Shown here: piece by piece, positions 40,880-47,439 of the stretch
Layout of the letters: each line of letters starts with the position of its first letter
Position numbering within the stretch: position 1 is the first letter of the stretch
The notes under the pieces: model-generated
Seen by the model: only the letters and a program-made list of their open reading frames with translations
Databases searched by the model: none
What the model was told of the DNA's origin: nothing
Made by a program: the position numbers and the translations under genes
Assembly (NCBI RefSeq): GCF_008642355.1
Contig: NZ_CP029193.1
Coordinates: forward strand, 1,760,001-1,824,000
DNA length: 64,000 bases
Source of the DNA: Streptomyces venezuelae
GTDB taxonomy: Bacteria; Actinomycetota; Actinomycetes; Streptomycetales; Streptomycetaceae
Reading direction: 5' to 3'

Positions 40880-40895
40880 GAATTCCCCCGAATTC
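40880..40895 (-). promoter_or_regulatory. Hairpin presenting the rsr ribosome-binding site in its loop
   Basis: On the minus-strand mRNA: GAATTC-GGGG-GAATTC, a 6-bp stem whose 4-nt loop is the core of the Shine-Dalgarno sequence, three bases before the ATG. It could tune translation of the Ro60 protein. Confidence 0.35.
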
Positions 40896-40939
40896 ATTGC
40901 GTGAAAGACGTGCGAAAGCAAAGGGGGAGACAGGCGGCA

Positions 40940-41086
40940 GGAGTGTGCCCGAGGTCAAAGTCGGCGACGGACTTATGCCAGATGCTCTACCGATTGAGCT
41001 ACACCGACCAGAAGTCGATGACGGGACTCGAACCCGCAACCGTCCGATCCAGGAAGTAACCGTTGCCTGCGCACCGGGCACACACC
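40940..41086 (-). ncRNA. YrlA-like Y RNA with circularly permuted tRNA module (Y RNA copy 2)
   Basis: About 147 nt. 5' and 3' ends pair: GTGTGCCCG (41083-41075) with CGGGCACAC (40951-40943), extended by GG/CC across a T-T mismatch. Next comes an internal loop (GTGCGCA against GACTTTGACCT) and a second helix GGCAACGG/CCGTCGCC with one A-C mismatch, continued by ACTT/AAGT after a TT bulge. Inside is a tRNA-like core in permuted order: T-arm GCGGG-TTCGAGT-CCCGT (41037-41021), 7-bp acceptor-like stem CATCGAC/GTCGGTG closed by loop TTCTG (41020-41002), TA, then D-arm GCTC-AATCGGTA-GAGC (40999-40984). No anticodon arm or CCA end. This is the layout described for bacterial YrlA RNAs. Coordinates are the minimal folded unit. 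Confidence 0.85.
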
Positions 41087-41094
41087 AGCTGCTG

Positions 41095-41166
41095 CCTCCC
41101 GAGTTCAAAGTGGCTGCGGCGTATTTCATGAGAAGAAGGAGCCGCTGCCTGCGCACCGGGAGGTGC
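41095..41166 (-). ncRNA. Short Y-RNA-like RNA lacking the tRNA module (Y RNA copy 1)
   Basis: About 70 nt, directly upstream of copy 2 and homologous to it outside the loop: CCCGGTGCGCAGGCA(G/A)CGG and ACTTTGA(A/C)CTCGGG are shared with one mismatch each. The terminal helix is CCTCCCG (41163-41157) with CGGGAGG (41101-41095), a different sequence from copy 2 but again fully paired, i.e. compensatory. Same internal loop (GTGCGCA against ACTTTGAACT). Second helix GGCAGCGGC/GCCGCAGCC with one A-A mismatch at the position of the A-C mismatch in copy 2. The 20-nt apical loop is pyrimidine rich (TCCTTCTTCTCATG). A -10 like TAAAGT at 41179-41174 places a start near 41167, at the 5' end of the helix. 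Confidence 0.75.
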
Positions 41167-41226
41167 GTGAGCAACTTTAGGAGAGCGAACTTCGTGGACG
41201 CCAAGGGTTTTTCGCGGGGCCCGCGA

Positions 41227-42693
41227 TCAGCGGCGCTGCCGCTTCCACGGGCCGGTGATGGCGAACATGATGCCGGGCGACTGGATGTTGGCGTAGAGCG
41301 TGCGGCCGTCGGGGGAGAACGTGACGCCGGTGAACTCGCTGTACTCCGGCTTCTCCGCCGTGCCCGCGTTGAGTTCGTTGCGCGCGATCGGGTACGTGCG
41401 GCCGCTCTCCGTCGCGCCGAACAGGTGCTGGATGCCGTCGCCGTCCTCGGCGACGACGAGGCCGCCGTAGGGCGAGACGGTGATGTTGTCGGGGCCGTCG
41501 AAGGCGCCGTCCTCGCCGGGGTCGCGGTTCACGCCGAGGAGCACCTTCAGGGTGAGGGTGCGGCGGCCCGGGTGGTAGAACCACACCTGTCCGTCGTGCG
41601 GGACGGGGCTCTCGCCGCGGGCGAAGGACGCCACGATGTAGACGCCGCCGTCGCCCCACCACATGCCTTCCAGCTTGCGGGCGCGCGTGATGTCGCCGTC
41701 GTCGAACTGCTCGCGCACGGGCACGGTCCGCGCGTCGCGGTCGGGGACCTCGACCCAGTCCACGCCGTAGACCGTGCCGGTCTTCGTCGCGCGGGACAGG
41801 TCGTCGACGAAGCGGCCGCCGGAGTCGTAGCACTTGGGGGCCTTCAGGACGCCCGCGTCGTCGGCGAGGGTGCGCAGCCTGCCGCGGCCGTGCGCGAAGC
41901 CGCGCGGCGGGGTCCAGCGGTAGAGGAGCCCGTTCGGGCCCGAGGCGTCCTCGGTGAGGTAGAGGTGACCGCGCTTGGGGTCGACGACGACGGCCTCGTG
42001 GGCGTAACGGCCGAGCGCCTTGATGGGCTTGGGGGCGCGGTTGGCGCGCCGGTCCAGGGGGTCGACCTCGAAGACGTAGCCGTGGTCCTTGGTCATGCCG
42101 TTCTGGCCGGCCCGGTCCTCGGTCTCCTCGCAGGTGAGCCAGGTGCCCCACGGGGTGCTGCCACCGGCGCAGTTGGTGGCGGTGCCGGCTACGCCGACCC
42201 ATTCGGCGACGCGCCCGTCGGGACGCACCTCGACGACGGTGCAGCCGCCGGACGCCGCGGGGTCGTAGACGAGGCCCTCGGCGAGCGGTACGGGGTGCTT
42301 CCATTTGCTGCGGGGGCCGCCCAGCTCGTGGTTGTTGACGAGGAGCGTGGTGCCGCGCGGGCCGCGGAAGGTGGCGGTGCCGTCGTGGTTGGAGGGCGTG
42401 AACTCGCCGCTCTCCAGTTTCGTCTTGCCGCTGTGCGTGAGGACGCGGTACGAGAAGCCGGCGGGCAGGGCGAGGAGGCCTTCGGGGTCGGGGATCAGGG
42501 GGCCGTAGCCGGGGCCGTGGTGGTGGCCGTGGTGGCCGTTGCCCCGGGCGTCCTCCGCGTCGTGCACGCTCTCGACGTCCGTCGCCGCGAGGGCTCCGGG
42601 GGCCGTGGCGAGCGCGCCGACGCTGCCGGCCAGGGCGACTCCCGCCCCGGTGAGCGCGGAGTGTCTGGCGAAATCCCTGCGGGTGAGCGACAT
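41227..42693 (-). CDS. Tat-exported PhoX-type (DUF839) phosphatase
   Basis: 488 aa from ATG 42693 with AGGAGA upstream. Twin-arginine signal L-T-R-R-D-F-A at residues 3-9, followed by a hydrophobic segment and A-L-A-A cleavage region. The mature part begins with a His-rich stretch (H-H-G-H-H-H) and is a PhoX/DUF839 beta-propeller: F-T-P-S-N-H-D-G-T, N-N-H-E-L-G, W-G-T-W-L-T-C-E-E-T, G-R-Y-A-H-E-A-V-V-V, F-D-G-P-D-N-I-T-V-S. These enzymes use Ca2+/Fe3+ and release phosphate from phosphoesters outside the cell. A PHO-box-like direct repeat lies upstream. The gene ends 60 bp before the Y-RNA region and is on the same strand. Confidence 0.9.
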   Translation of the reverse strand: MSLTRRDFARHSALTGAGVALAGSVGALATAPGALAATDVESVHDAEDARGNGHHGHHHGPGYGPLIPDPEGLLALPAGFSYRVLTHSGKTKLESGEFTPSNHDGTATFRGPRGTTLLVNNHELGGPRSKWKHPVPLAEGLVYDPAASGGCTVVEVRPDGRVAEWVGVAGTATNCAGGSTPWGTWLTCEETEDRAGQNGMTKDHGYVFEVDPLDRRANRAPKPIKALGRYAHEAVVVDPKRGHLYLTEDASGPNGLLYRWTPPRGFAHGRGRLRTLADDAGVLKAPKCYDSGGRFVDDLSRATKTGTVYGVDWVEVPDRDARTVPVREQFDDGDITRARKLEGMWWGDGGVYIVASFARGESPVPHDGQVWFYHPGRRTLTLKVLLGVNRDPGEDGAFDGPDNITVSPYGGLVVAEDGDGIQHLFGATESGRTYPIARNELNAGTAEKPEYSEFTGVTFSPDGRTLYANIQSPGIMFAITGPWKRQRR

Positions 42694-42758
42694 CGTTTCT
42701 CCTGAGGCGCGAAGGTGGCTGCGTACGACCGGACCGCTGTCGGCGTCACCGTCCCGCT

Positions 42759-42790
42759 CGCGTATAAACGGCGGTTGAACACTGTTCGAC
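42759..42790 (-). promoter_or_regulatory. PHO-box-like repeat and inverted repeat upstream of the PhoX-type gene
   Basis: On the minus strand GTTCAACCGCC (42780-42770) is followed directly by GTTTATACGCG (42769-42759): two 11-nt units resembling the PhoP repeat GTTCACC-N4, the first in 6 of 7 core positions. Overlapping it is a near-perfect inverted repeat GTTGAACA-C-TGTTCGAC at 42774-42790. It lies about 70 bp before the phosphatase start and about 20 bp before the divergent SDR gene. Confidence 0.35.
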
Positions 42791-42808
42791 GTCGAGGGGC
42801 CCGCTTCC

Positions 42809-43588
42809 ATGAACCTGCCCGTGAACCTGTCAGGCACCGGCCGTCGCGTCCTGATCAGCGGGGCCTCCCGGGGCCTCGGCCGCGCGCTCGCCCGCGCCTT
42901 CGCGGAGAACGGCGACCGGGTCGCCGTGCACTACGGCTCGCGCGAGGAGGACGCACGGGCGACGCTCGACTCGCTGGCGGGCGAGGGACACGTGCTGGTG
43001 GGCGGCGACCTGTCGGACCCCGCCGGGGCGGCGGACATCGCGGGGCGCGCGGCCGAGGCGCTCGGCGGCATCGACGTCCTGGTCAACAACGCCGCCGTGA
43101 ACCTGCCGCACCCCCTGGCCGACACGCCGTACGAGGAGTGGGCGGCCCTGTGGCAGCGGCACGTCTCGGTCAACCTGCTCGCCACGGCGAACCTCAGCCA
43201 CCTCGCCGCCCGCCGCATGATCGACCAGGGCACGGGCGGCCGGATCGTGAACATCGGCTCGCGCGGCGCGTTCCGCGGCGAGCCGGACCACCCGGCGTAC
43301 GGCGCGACGAAGGCGGCGGTGCACGCGCTCGGCCAGTCGCTCGCCGTGTCCCTCGCGCCACACGGGATCGCGGTGGCGTCGGTGGCCCCCGGGTTCTTCG
43401 CGACGGAACGCGTCGCGCACCGTCTCAGCGGTGCCGAGGGCGAGGCGATCCGGGCGCAGAGCCCGTTCGGGCGGGCGGGCACGGCGGAGGAGATCGCGGC
43501 GGCCGTGCTGTGGCTGGCGTCCCCGGTCGCCGAGTGGGCGTCGGGCGCGGTGCTCGACCTCAACGGCGCGTCGCACCTGCGTACGTGA
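42809..43588 (+). CDS. Short-chain dehydrogenase/reductase
   Basis: 259 aa, ATG 42809. Classical SDR: G-A-S-R-G-L-G-R-A-L-A (about residues 20-30), N-N-A-A-V-N, I-V-N-I-G-S-R-G-A-F-R with catalytic Ser, Y-G-A-T-K (Tyr/Lys, about 172-176), P-G-F-F-A-T. The C terminus L-D-L-N-G-A-S is the usual V-D-G-G-x variant. NADP-type loop (S-R-E-E-D). FabG-like reduction of an oxo group; substrate unknown. Divergent from the PhoX-type gene. Confidence 0.9.
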   Translation: MNLPVNLSGTGRRVLISGASRGLGRALARAFAENGDRVAVHYGSREEDARATLDSLAGEGHVLVGGDLSDPAGAADIAGRAAEALGGIDVLVNNAAVNLPHPLADTPYEEWAALWQRHVSVNLLATANLSHLAARRMIDQGTGGRIVNIGSRGAFRGEPDHPAYGATKAAVHALGQSLAVSLAPHGIAVASVAPGFFATERVAHRLSGAEGEAIRAQSPFGRAGTAEEIAAAVLWLASPVAEWASGAVLDLNGASHLRT

Positions 43589-43641
43589 GCGCGTCGCACC
43601 TGCGCACGAGAACGTAAAGCCAAGAATCACCGCAGAACACC

Positions 43642-43670
43642 TTGACCCGGGATGCACACCGCAATAGACA
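43642..43670 (+). promoter_or_regulatory. Promoter of the three-gene peptidase operon
   Basis: -35 TTGACC (43642-43647), 17-bp spacer, -10 TAGACA (43665-43670). It lies 46 bp before the GTG of the first gene in the operon. Confidence 0.5.
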
Positions 43671-43716
43671 TCACCTACGTGCAGTGCTGCACCACCCGCA
43701 CGGGGAGGCGAGCCGA

Positions 43717-43956
43717 GTGGACGCACATCAGGCACGCAGCCTCCATGAGGGCCGGCTGATGAGGCTGGCCAATGTCACAGGAGTCGGCACCGGTAGAGAC
43801 GAACACACGGGTCAGGACGTGATCGTCGTCTTTGTCACCCACCTGGTGCCCCGTGACCGGCTCCGTGACGCAGACGTGGTTCCGGACACGCTCGAAGGCG
43901 TCCCCGTGCGCGTACTCGCCATCGGCGAGGTCGACGCCCACGACGGCGGGGCGTAG
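43717..43956 (+). CDS. Small protein homologous to the N-terminal domain of the adjacent trypsin-like protein
   Basis: 79 aa from GTG 43717 (GGGGAGG about eight bases upstream; the open frame extends to 43642 through the promoter). Residues 18-75 align with residues 37-97 of the next protein: N-V-T-G-V-G-T-G against N-V-V-G-F-G-H-G, then I-V-V-F-V-T-H-L-V-P against V-I-V-F-V-T-Q-K-V-P, D-V-V-P against D-V-V-P, and V-R-V-L-A-I-G-E-V against T-D-V-V-A-V-G-H-I. So it is a free-standing copy of that domain. No signal peptide. It may act as a propeptide-like inhibitor or as an oligomer partner; function unknown. Confidence 0.65.
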   Translation: MDAHQARSLHEGRLMRLANVTGVGTGRDEHTGQDVIVVFVTHLVPRDRLRDADVVPDTLEGVPVRVLAIGEVDAHDGGA

Positions 43957-44027
43957 CGAGAGCGACGCCCCGACGCCCCCGGCGCGCCCGGAACTCCCAC
44001 CCTTCAAAGGGGAAGAGGTGGTCTGGC

Positions 44028-45194
44028 GTGGTGAGCCAGCCCGAACTGATGCGAGGACCCACCGGCGGTCAGCTGAGCGACAGCTCCCGTCAGCAGGCGA
44101 TGTCCGACTTCCTGCGGCCCCAGCAGCCGCTCTCCAACGTGGTCGGCTTCGGCCACGGCGTGAAGTGGAGCGGCGGGGAGCCCACGGGCGAGCCCGCCGT
44201 CATCGTGTTCGTCACGCAGAAGGTCCCGGAGTCCATGCTCCCCGAGCGGGACGTCGTCCCGCGCCAGATGGACGACGGCACTCCGACCGACGTCGTCGCG
44301 GTGGGCCACATCGCGGCGCAGCGCCAGCAGAGCCGCGCGGGCGGCCGGCGCGCCGACGACCGTGCCTCGGTGACGTACGGACCGGACGGCAGCGTCAGCG
44401 AGCAGCTCGCGGGGCTCGGGCAGCCGCAGCTCGAAGAGCTCGCGGGGCGCGGCGCGTTCGAGCCGCAGCTCCTGAAGCGCCGGATGCGTCCGTGCCCGTC
44501 GGGCTTCTCGGTCGGCAACGTCCGGGTGACCGCGGGCACGCTCGGCAGCGTGGTCTACGACTTCCTGCCCGGCGCTTCCGTCGACCCGCCCGGCGCCGGT
44601 CTCGGCGTACCGGCGAAGTTCTACATCCTGTCCAACAACCATGTGCTCGCCGACTCCAACCGGGCGCAGCTGGGCAGCGCGATCGTGCAGCCCGGTGTCT
44701 TCGACGGCGGCCAGGACCCGGCCGACCGCATCGCGACCCTGGAGCGGTTCATCACGATCCAGTTCGCCCCGCAGATCCCGCTGGAGCGGCACAACAACGT
44801 CGTGGACGCGGCGCTCGGCGCGGTCGACTTCCAGGACGCGACGCGCGAGCAGTACTTCAGCGGTGCCCCGCGTGCCTGGCGGCGCAAGGCCAACGTGGCC
44901 GTCGGTGACCTGGTGAAGAAGACCGGCAGGACGACGAACATCAGCTTCGGCCGGATCATCGCGGTCGACGCGACGGTCGACGTGAACTACGGCACGGCGG
45001 GCACGGCCCGCTTCAAGGACCAGATCGTCACGACGAACATCTCCGCGGGCGGCGACTCCGGTTCGCTGGTCACCTCGCAGGACGACGTCGCGGTGGGTCT
45101 GCTGTTCGCCGGTTCGTCGGTCGCGACCATCGTCAACCACATCGAGAACGTCCGCGCGCTGCTGCGTGTGGAGATCGCCGAGCTGCTGGCCTGA
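44028..45194 (+). CDS. Cytoplasmic trypsin-like serine peptidase with N-terminal beta domain
   Basis: 388 aa from GTG 44028 (GTG 44031 equally possible; GGGGAAGAGG upstream). No signal peptide or membrane helix. Residues 34-98 are the domain shared with the preceding small protein; 105-160 is a polar linker; 165-380 is a chymotrypsin-fold peptidase with a complete triad: His205 (S-N-N-H-V-L-A), Asp260 (N-V-V-D-A-A-L) and Ser344 (G-G-D-S-G-S-L-V). It resembles Nal1-type/trypsin-like proteins that lack a secretion signal. The substrate is unknown. It is the central gene of a three-gene operon (71 and 26 bp gaps). Confidence 0.75.
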   Translation: MVSQPELMRGPTGGQLSDSSRQQAMSDFLRPQQPLSNVVGFGHGVKWSGGEPTGEPAVIVFVTQKVPESMLPERDVVPRQMDDGTPTDVVAVGHIAAQRQQSRAGGRRADDRASVTYGPDGSVSEQLAGLGQPQLEELAGRGAFEPQLLKRRMRPCPSGFSVGNVRVTAGTLGSVVYDFLPGASVDPPGAGLGVPAKFYILSNNHVLADSNRAQLGSAIVQPGVFDGGQDPADRIATLERFITIQFAPQIPLERHNNVVDAALGAVDFQDATREQYFSGAPRAWRRKANVAVGDLVKKTGRTTNISFGRIIAVDATVDVNYGTAGTARFKDQIVTTNISAGGDSGSLVTSQDDVAVGLLFAGSSVATIVNHIENVRALLRVEIAELLA

Positions 45195-45220
45195 CGGTCA
45201 GGACGGGAGGAGGGTCTTCC

Positions 45221-45676
45221 ATGACCACTCAGGCACGTAAGCAGAAGGGCGGCCAGTCGCGGACGTCGGAGCACCGCTTCCACAATCCGCAGGGCGCCGA
45301 GGTCAAGACGCGTGACGAGGCGTTCGCGGCGCCGCTGGGCGAGGTGTCGGCCGAGGCCCTGTCGACGGAGTGCAAGCTGACGCTCCACGCGGGCGCGGTC
45401 ACGTTCGTCCTCGAGGTGAAGTACAACCCGAACACCTATCCGCACGTGGTGACGGGCGGGCAGATCACGTCCGGCATCTGCGGCGCGCCGTGGGACATCA
45501 CGGGCGGCACGATCGGCGAGACGATACGGCTCGACGCGAAGCGGGCCGGGCAGGGGTCGTGCGCGAACACGATCACGATCGTGGGCGAGTACCAGAATCC
45601 TCCGGCGTACCGGGGGACGTACGGGTTCGACGGGGCGACATCGTCGTTCAAGCACACGACGCGGTACGAGTGCTGA
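45221..45676 (+). CDS. Uncharacterised beta-rich protein of the peptidase operon
   Basis: 151 aa, ATG 45221 with GGGAGGAGG upstream, 26 bp after the peptidase stop. Polar N terminus (residues 1-45), then alternating beta-type segments (L-T-L-H-A-G-A-V-T-F-V-L-E-V-K-Y, G-G-T-I-G-E-T-I-R-L-D-A, T-I-T-I-V-G-E-Y). Four cysteines (51, 87, 114, and 151 as the last residue) but no signal peptide. I know no family. It could be a substrate, partner or inhibitor of the peptidase. Followed by a classical terminator. Confidence 0.55.
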   Translation: MTTQARKQKGGQSRTSEHRFHNPQGAEVKTRDEAFAAPLGEVSAEALSTECKLTLHAGAVTFVLEVKYNPNTYPHVVTGGQITSGICGAPWDITGGTIGETIRLDAKRAGQGSCANTITIVGEYQNPPAYRGTYGFDGATSSFKHTTRYEC

Positions 45677-45685
45677 GGTAAGACA

Positions 45686-45720
45686 CCGGACGGGCTGGAT
45701 GTCTCAGCCCGTCCGGCGTT
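45686..45720 (+). terminator. Streptomyces-type terminator repeat (CCGGCGTTTGAGGAC family)
   Basis: Perfect 12-bp stem CCGGACGGGCTG (45686-45697) with its complement at 45705-45716, 7-nt loop, then CGTTTGAGGAC. I recall this hairpin plus tail as a common intergenic repeat in Streptomyces genomes. It ends the peptidase operon and faces the convergent acidic-protein gene. Confidence 0.75.
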
Positions 45721-45754
45721 TGAGGACTGGGTGCCAAGGGGGGGCAGAGTGCCC

Positions 45755-47215
45755 TTAGAGACCCTGCTGCGACCTCGCCTTGAACGCCGCCTTGCGGGCC
45801 TCCTTCGCCACCTTCTTGTCGGGGTGCAGGCGGCCCATCGCCTCCAGGACGTCGGCCGTGGCGGGGTGCTCGACGCGCCATGCCGTGGCGAAGAAGCCGC
45901 TGTGCTGCTGGGCGAGACCTTCGACGAGGCCCTGCAGCTCGTCCGAGTTGCCCTCGGCGGAGAGCTGCGCGGCGAGCGTGTCGATGGTCAGCCAGAAGAT
46001 GAGCTCCTCCGACGGCGCGGGCACGTCCGTGGCGCCGTGCTCGGCGAGCCAGACCCGGGCGAGGCCACCGAGCTGCGGGTCGTCGAGGACGTCGCGCAGC
46101 GCCGGTTCCGCCTCGTCGCCGACGAGGGAGAGCGCCTGCTGGCAGCGGAGCCTGCGCAGCGGCGCACCCTCGTCGGCGCCGCGCGCCGCGGCCAGCAACT
46201 CCCGTGCCGCGTCCAGCGGTTCGTGCCCGGCGAGCCACTGCTCGATCTCCGCCTGCGCGGCGTGCTGCGGGAAGCCGGCGGTGCCGTCGAGCAGGACGTC
46301 CGCGCCCTTGTCCGCGAGGTCGCCGACGGCGGGCGCGTCGACACCGGCCTCCAGCATGCGGGCACGGACGCCGTACAGGCCGAGCGGGGTGAGCCGGACC
46401 ATGCCGTAGCGGCTGACGTCCTCGTCGTCGACGGGCGCCTGCTCCGGCTGTGCCGTCTCGTCGTCGATGTCGGCCATGAGCGCCTCGTCGACCGGCTGGT
46501 ACTCGACGAGGCCGAGCGGCTCGAAGAGCCGGAACTGGTCGTCGAGCTTCATCATCGCGTCCGACACCTGCTCCAGGACGTCGTCCGTGGGCTCGCCCAT
46601 GTCGTCGGGGACGATCATCGAGGCGGCGAGGGCGGGCAGCGGCACGGGGCTCTCGCCGCCCGCCGCGTCGCCGACGGTGAGCAGGTAGAGGTTGCCGAGG
46701 ACGCCGTCGAGGAAGTCGGCCTCGGCCTGCGGGTCCCAGCCGAGCTCGTCGAAGTCGACCTGGCCGTTCTCCTCCAGGACGTCGAGGAGGTTCTCCATGT
46801 CGGGCACGGTCGCGTCCGCGTACACGGTGTCGAGGGCGCCGAGCCAGACGGCGAGGACGTCCTGCGGGCTCCCCCCGGAGAGCACCGCGAGATCCTCGCC
46901 CTGCGTGACGGTGCCTTCCGCGCCGTCCTCCTCGGCGTCCGTGACATCGATGAGCCCGGTGTCCACCGCGACCCGCCACGCCTCGCTCGCGTACGCGGCG
47001 GCGTCCGGGTCGTCCGCCGCGAGGCCCAGCTCGGCCGCGGCCGCGGGGAGCTGCGCGTCGACGAGTTCGCCGCCCGCGCCGACGCGGGTCTCCGGTCCCG
47101 CCCAGCGGGCGAGGCGCACGGCGCGGGAGAGCAGCGGGGTGGCGAGCGCGGCCCGCGCGAGTTCCGCTTCGGAGTGCAGCAGCACCGGCGGCAGGGTGGC
47201 GGGGCTTACGGACAT
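45755..47215 (-). CDS. Large acidic conserved actinobacterial protein
   Basis: 486 aa from ATG 47215, preceded by GGAGGAG. The frame open to 47398 upstream overlaps the divergent nuclease promoter region and is not used. Very acidic in the middle (D-V-T-D-A-E-E-D-G-A-E-G, D-I-D-D-E-T-A). The N-terminal third has a helical layout with a short winged-helix-like stretch (V-R-L-T-P-L-G-L-Y-G-V-R occurs later, near residue 288); the C-terminal part has HEAT-like helix pairs (L-R-R-L-R-C-Q-Q-A-L-S-L-V-G, A-L-R-D-V-L-D-D-P-Q-L) and ends in a basic tail (K-K-V-A-K-E-A-R-K-A-A-F-K). No membrane segment. Function unknown. Confidence 0.75.
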   Translation of the reverse strand: MSVSPATLPPVLLHSEAELARAALATPLLSRAVRLARWAGPETRVGAGGELVDAQLPAAAAELGLAADDPDAAAYASEAWRVAVDTGLIDVTDAEEDGAEGTVTQGEDLAVLSGGSPQDVLAVWLGALDTVYADATVPDMENLLDVLEENGQVDFDELGWDPQAEADFLDGVLGNLYLLTVGDAAGGESPVPLPALAASMIVPDDMGEPTDDVLEQVSDAMMKLDDQFRLFEPLGLVEYQPVDEALMADIDDETAQPEQAPVDDEDVSRYGMVRLTPLGLYGVRARMLEAGVDAPAVGDLADKGADVLLDGTAGFPQHAAQAEIEQWLAGHEPLDAARELLAAARGADEGAPLRRLRCQQALSLVGDEAEPALRDVLDDPQLGGLARVWLAEHGATDVPAPSEELIFWLTIDTLAAQLSAEGNSDELQGLVEGLAQQHSGFFATAWRVEHPATADVLEAMGRLHPDKKVAKEARKAAFKARSQQGL

Positions 47216-47439
47216 CGGCTGGTTCTCCTCCGGAGGGGCGGGCTCTGCAGTGGGCAAGCCTAGACGGATTTGGGACCATGCCGCCCGGTTCATGTCCCTG
47301 TCAGGAGACGTACAGCAGCGGAACACCCGGAGAACCTTGACAACTCCCCTGGTCACGCAAGAGATTGACGCGCGTAGAGCGCCCGACCGGCCCTGCACCG
47401 CCGCAGCTTCGTTCCCTCACCCTCATCCGGAGTTCCCTG

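Noticed and set aside
40983..41037. Ordinary tRNA gene on the minus strand
   Set aside because: Good D- and T-arms are present but in the reverse order, with the acceptor stem closed by a loop and no anticodon arm; it is a tRNA-like part of a Y RNA.
41214..41226. Terminator after the PhoX-type gene (CGCGGG/CCCGCG)
   Set aside because: The two arms are almost contiguous, leaving no realistic loop, and there is no U-tract on the minus strand; read-through into the Y RNA region cannot be excluded.
47216..47439. Promoter TTGACA (47336) or PHO box for the secreted nuclease
   Set aside because: The -35 is good but no convincing -10 follows at 16-19 bp, and no tandem GTTCACC units were found. The gap contains nothing else I can support.
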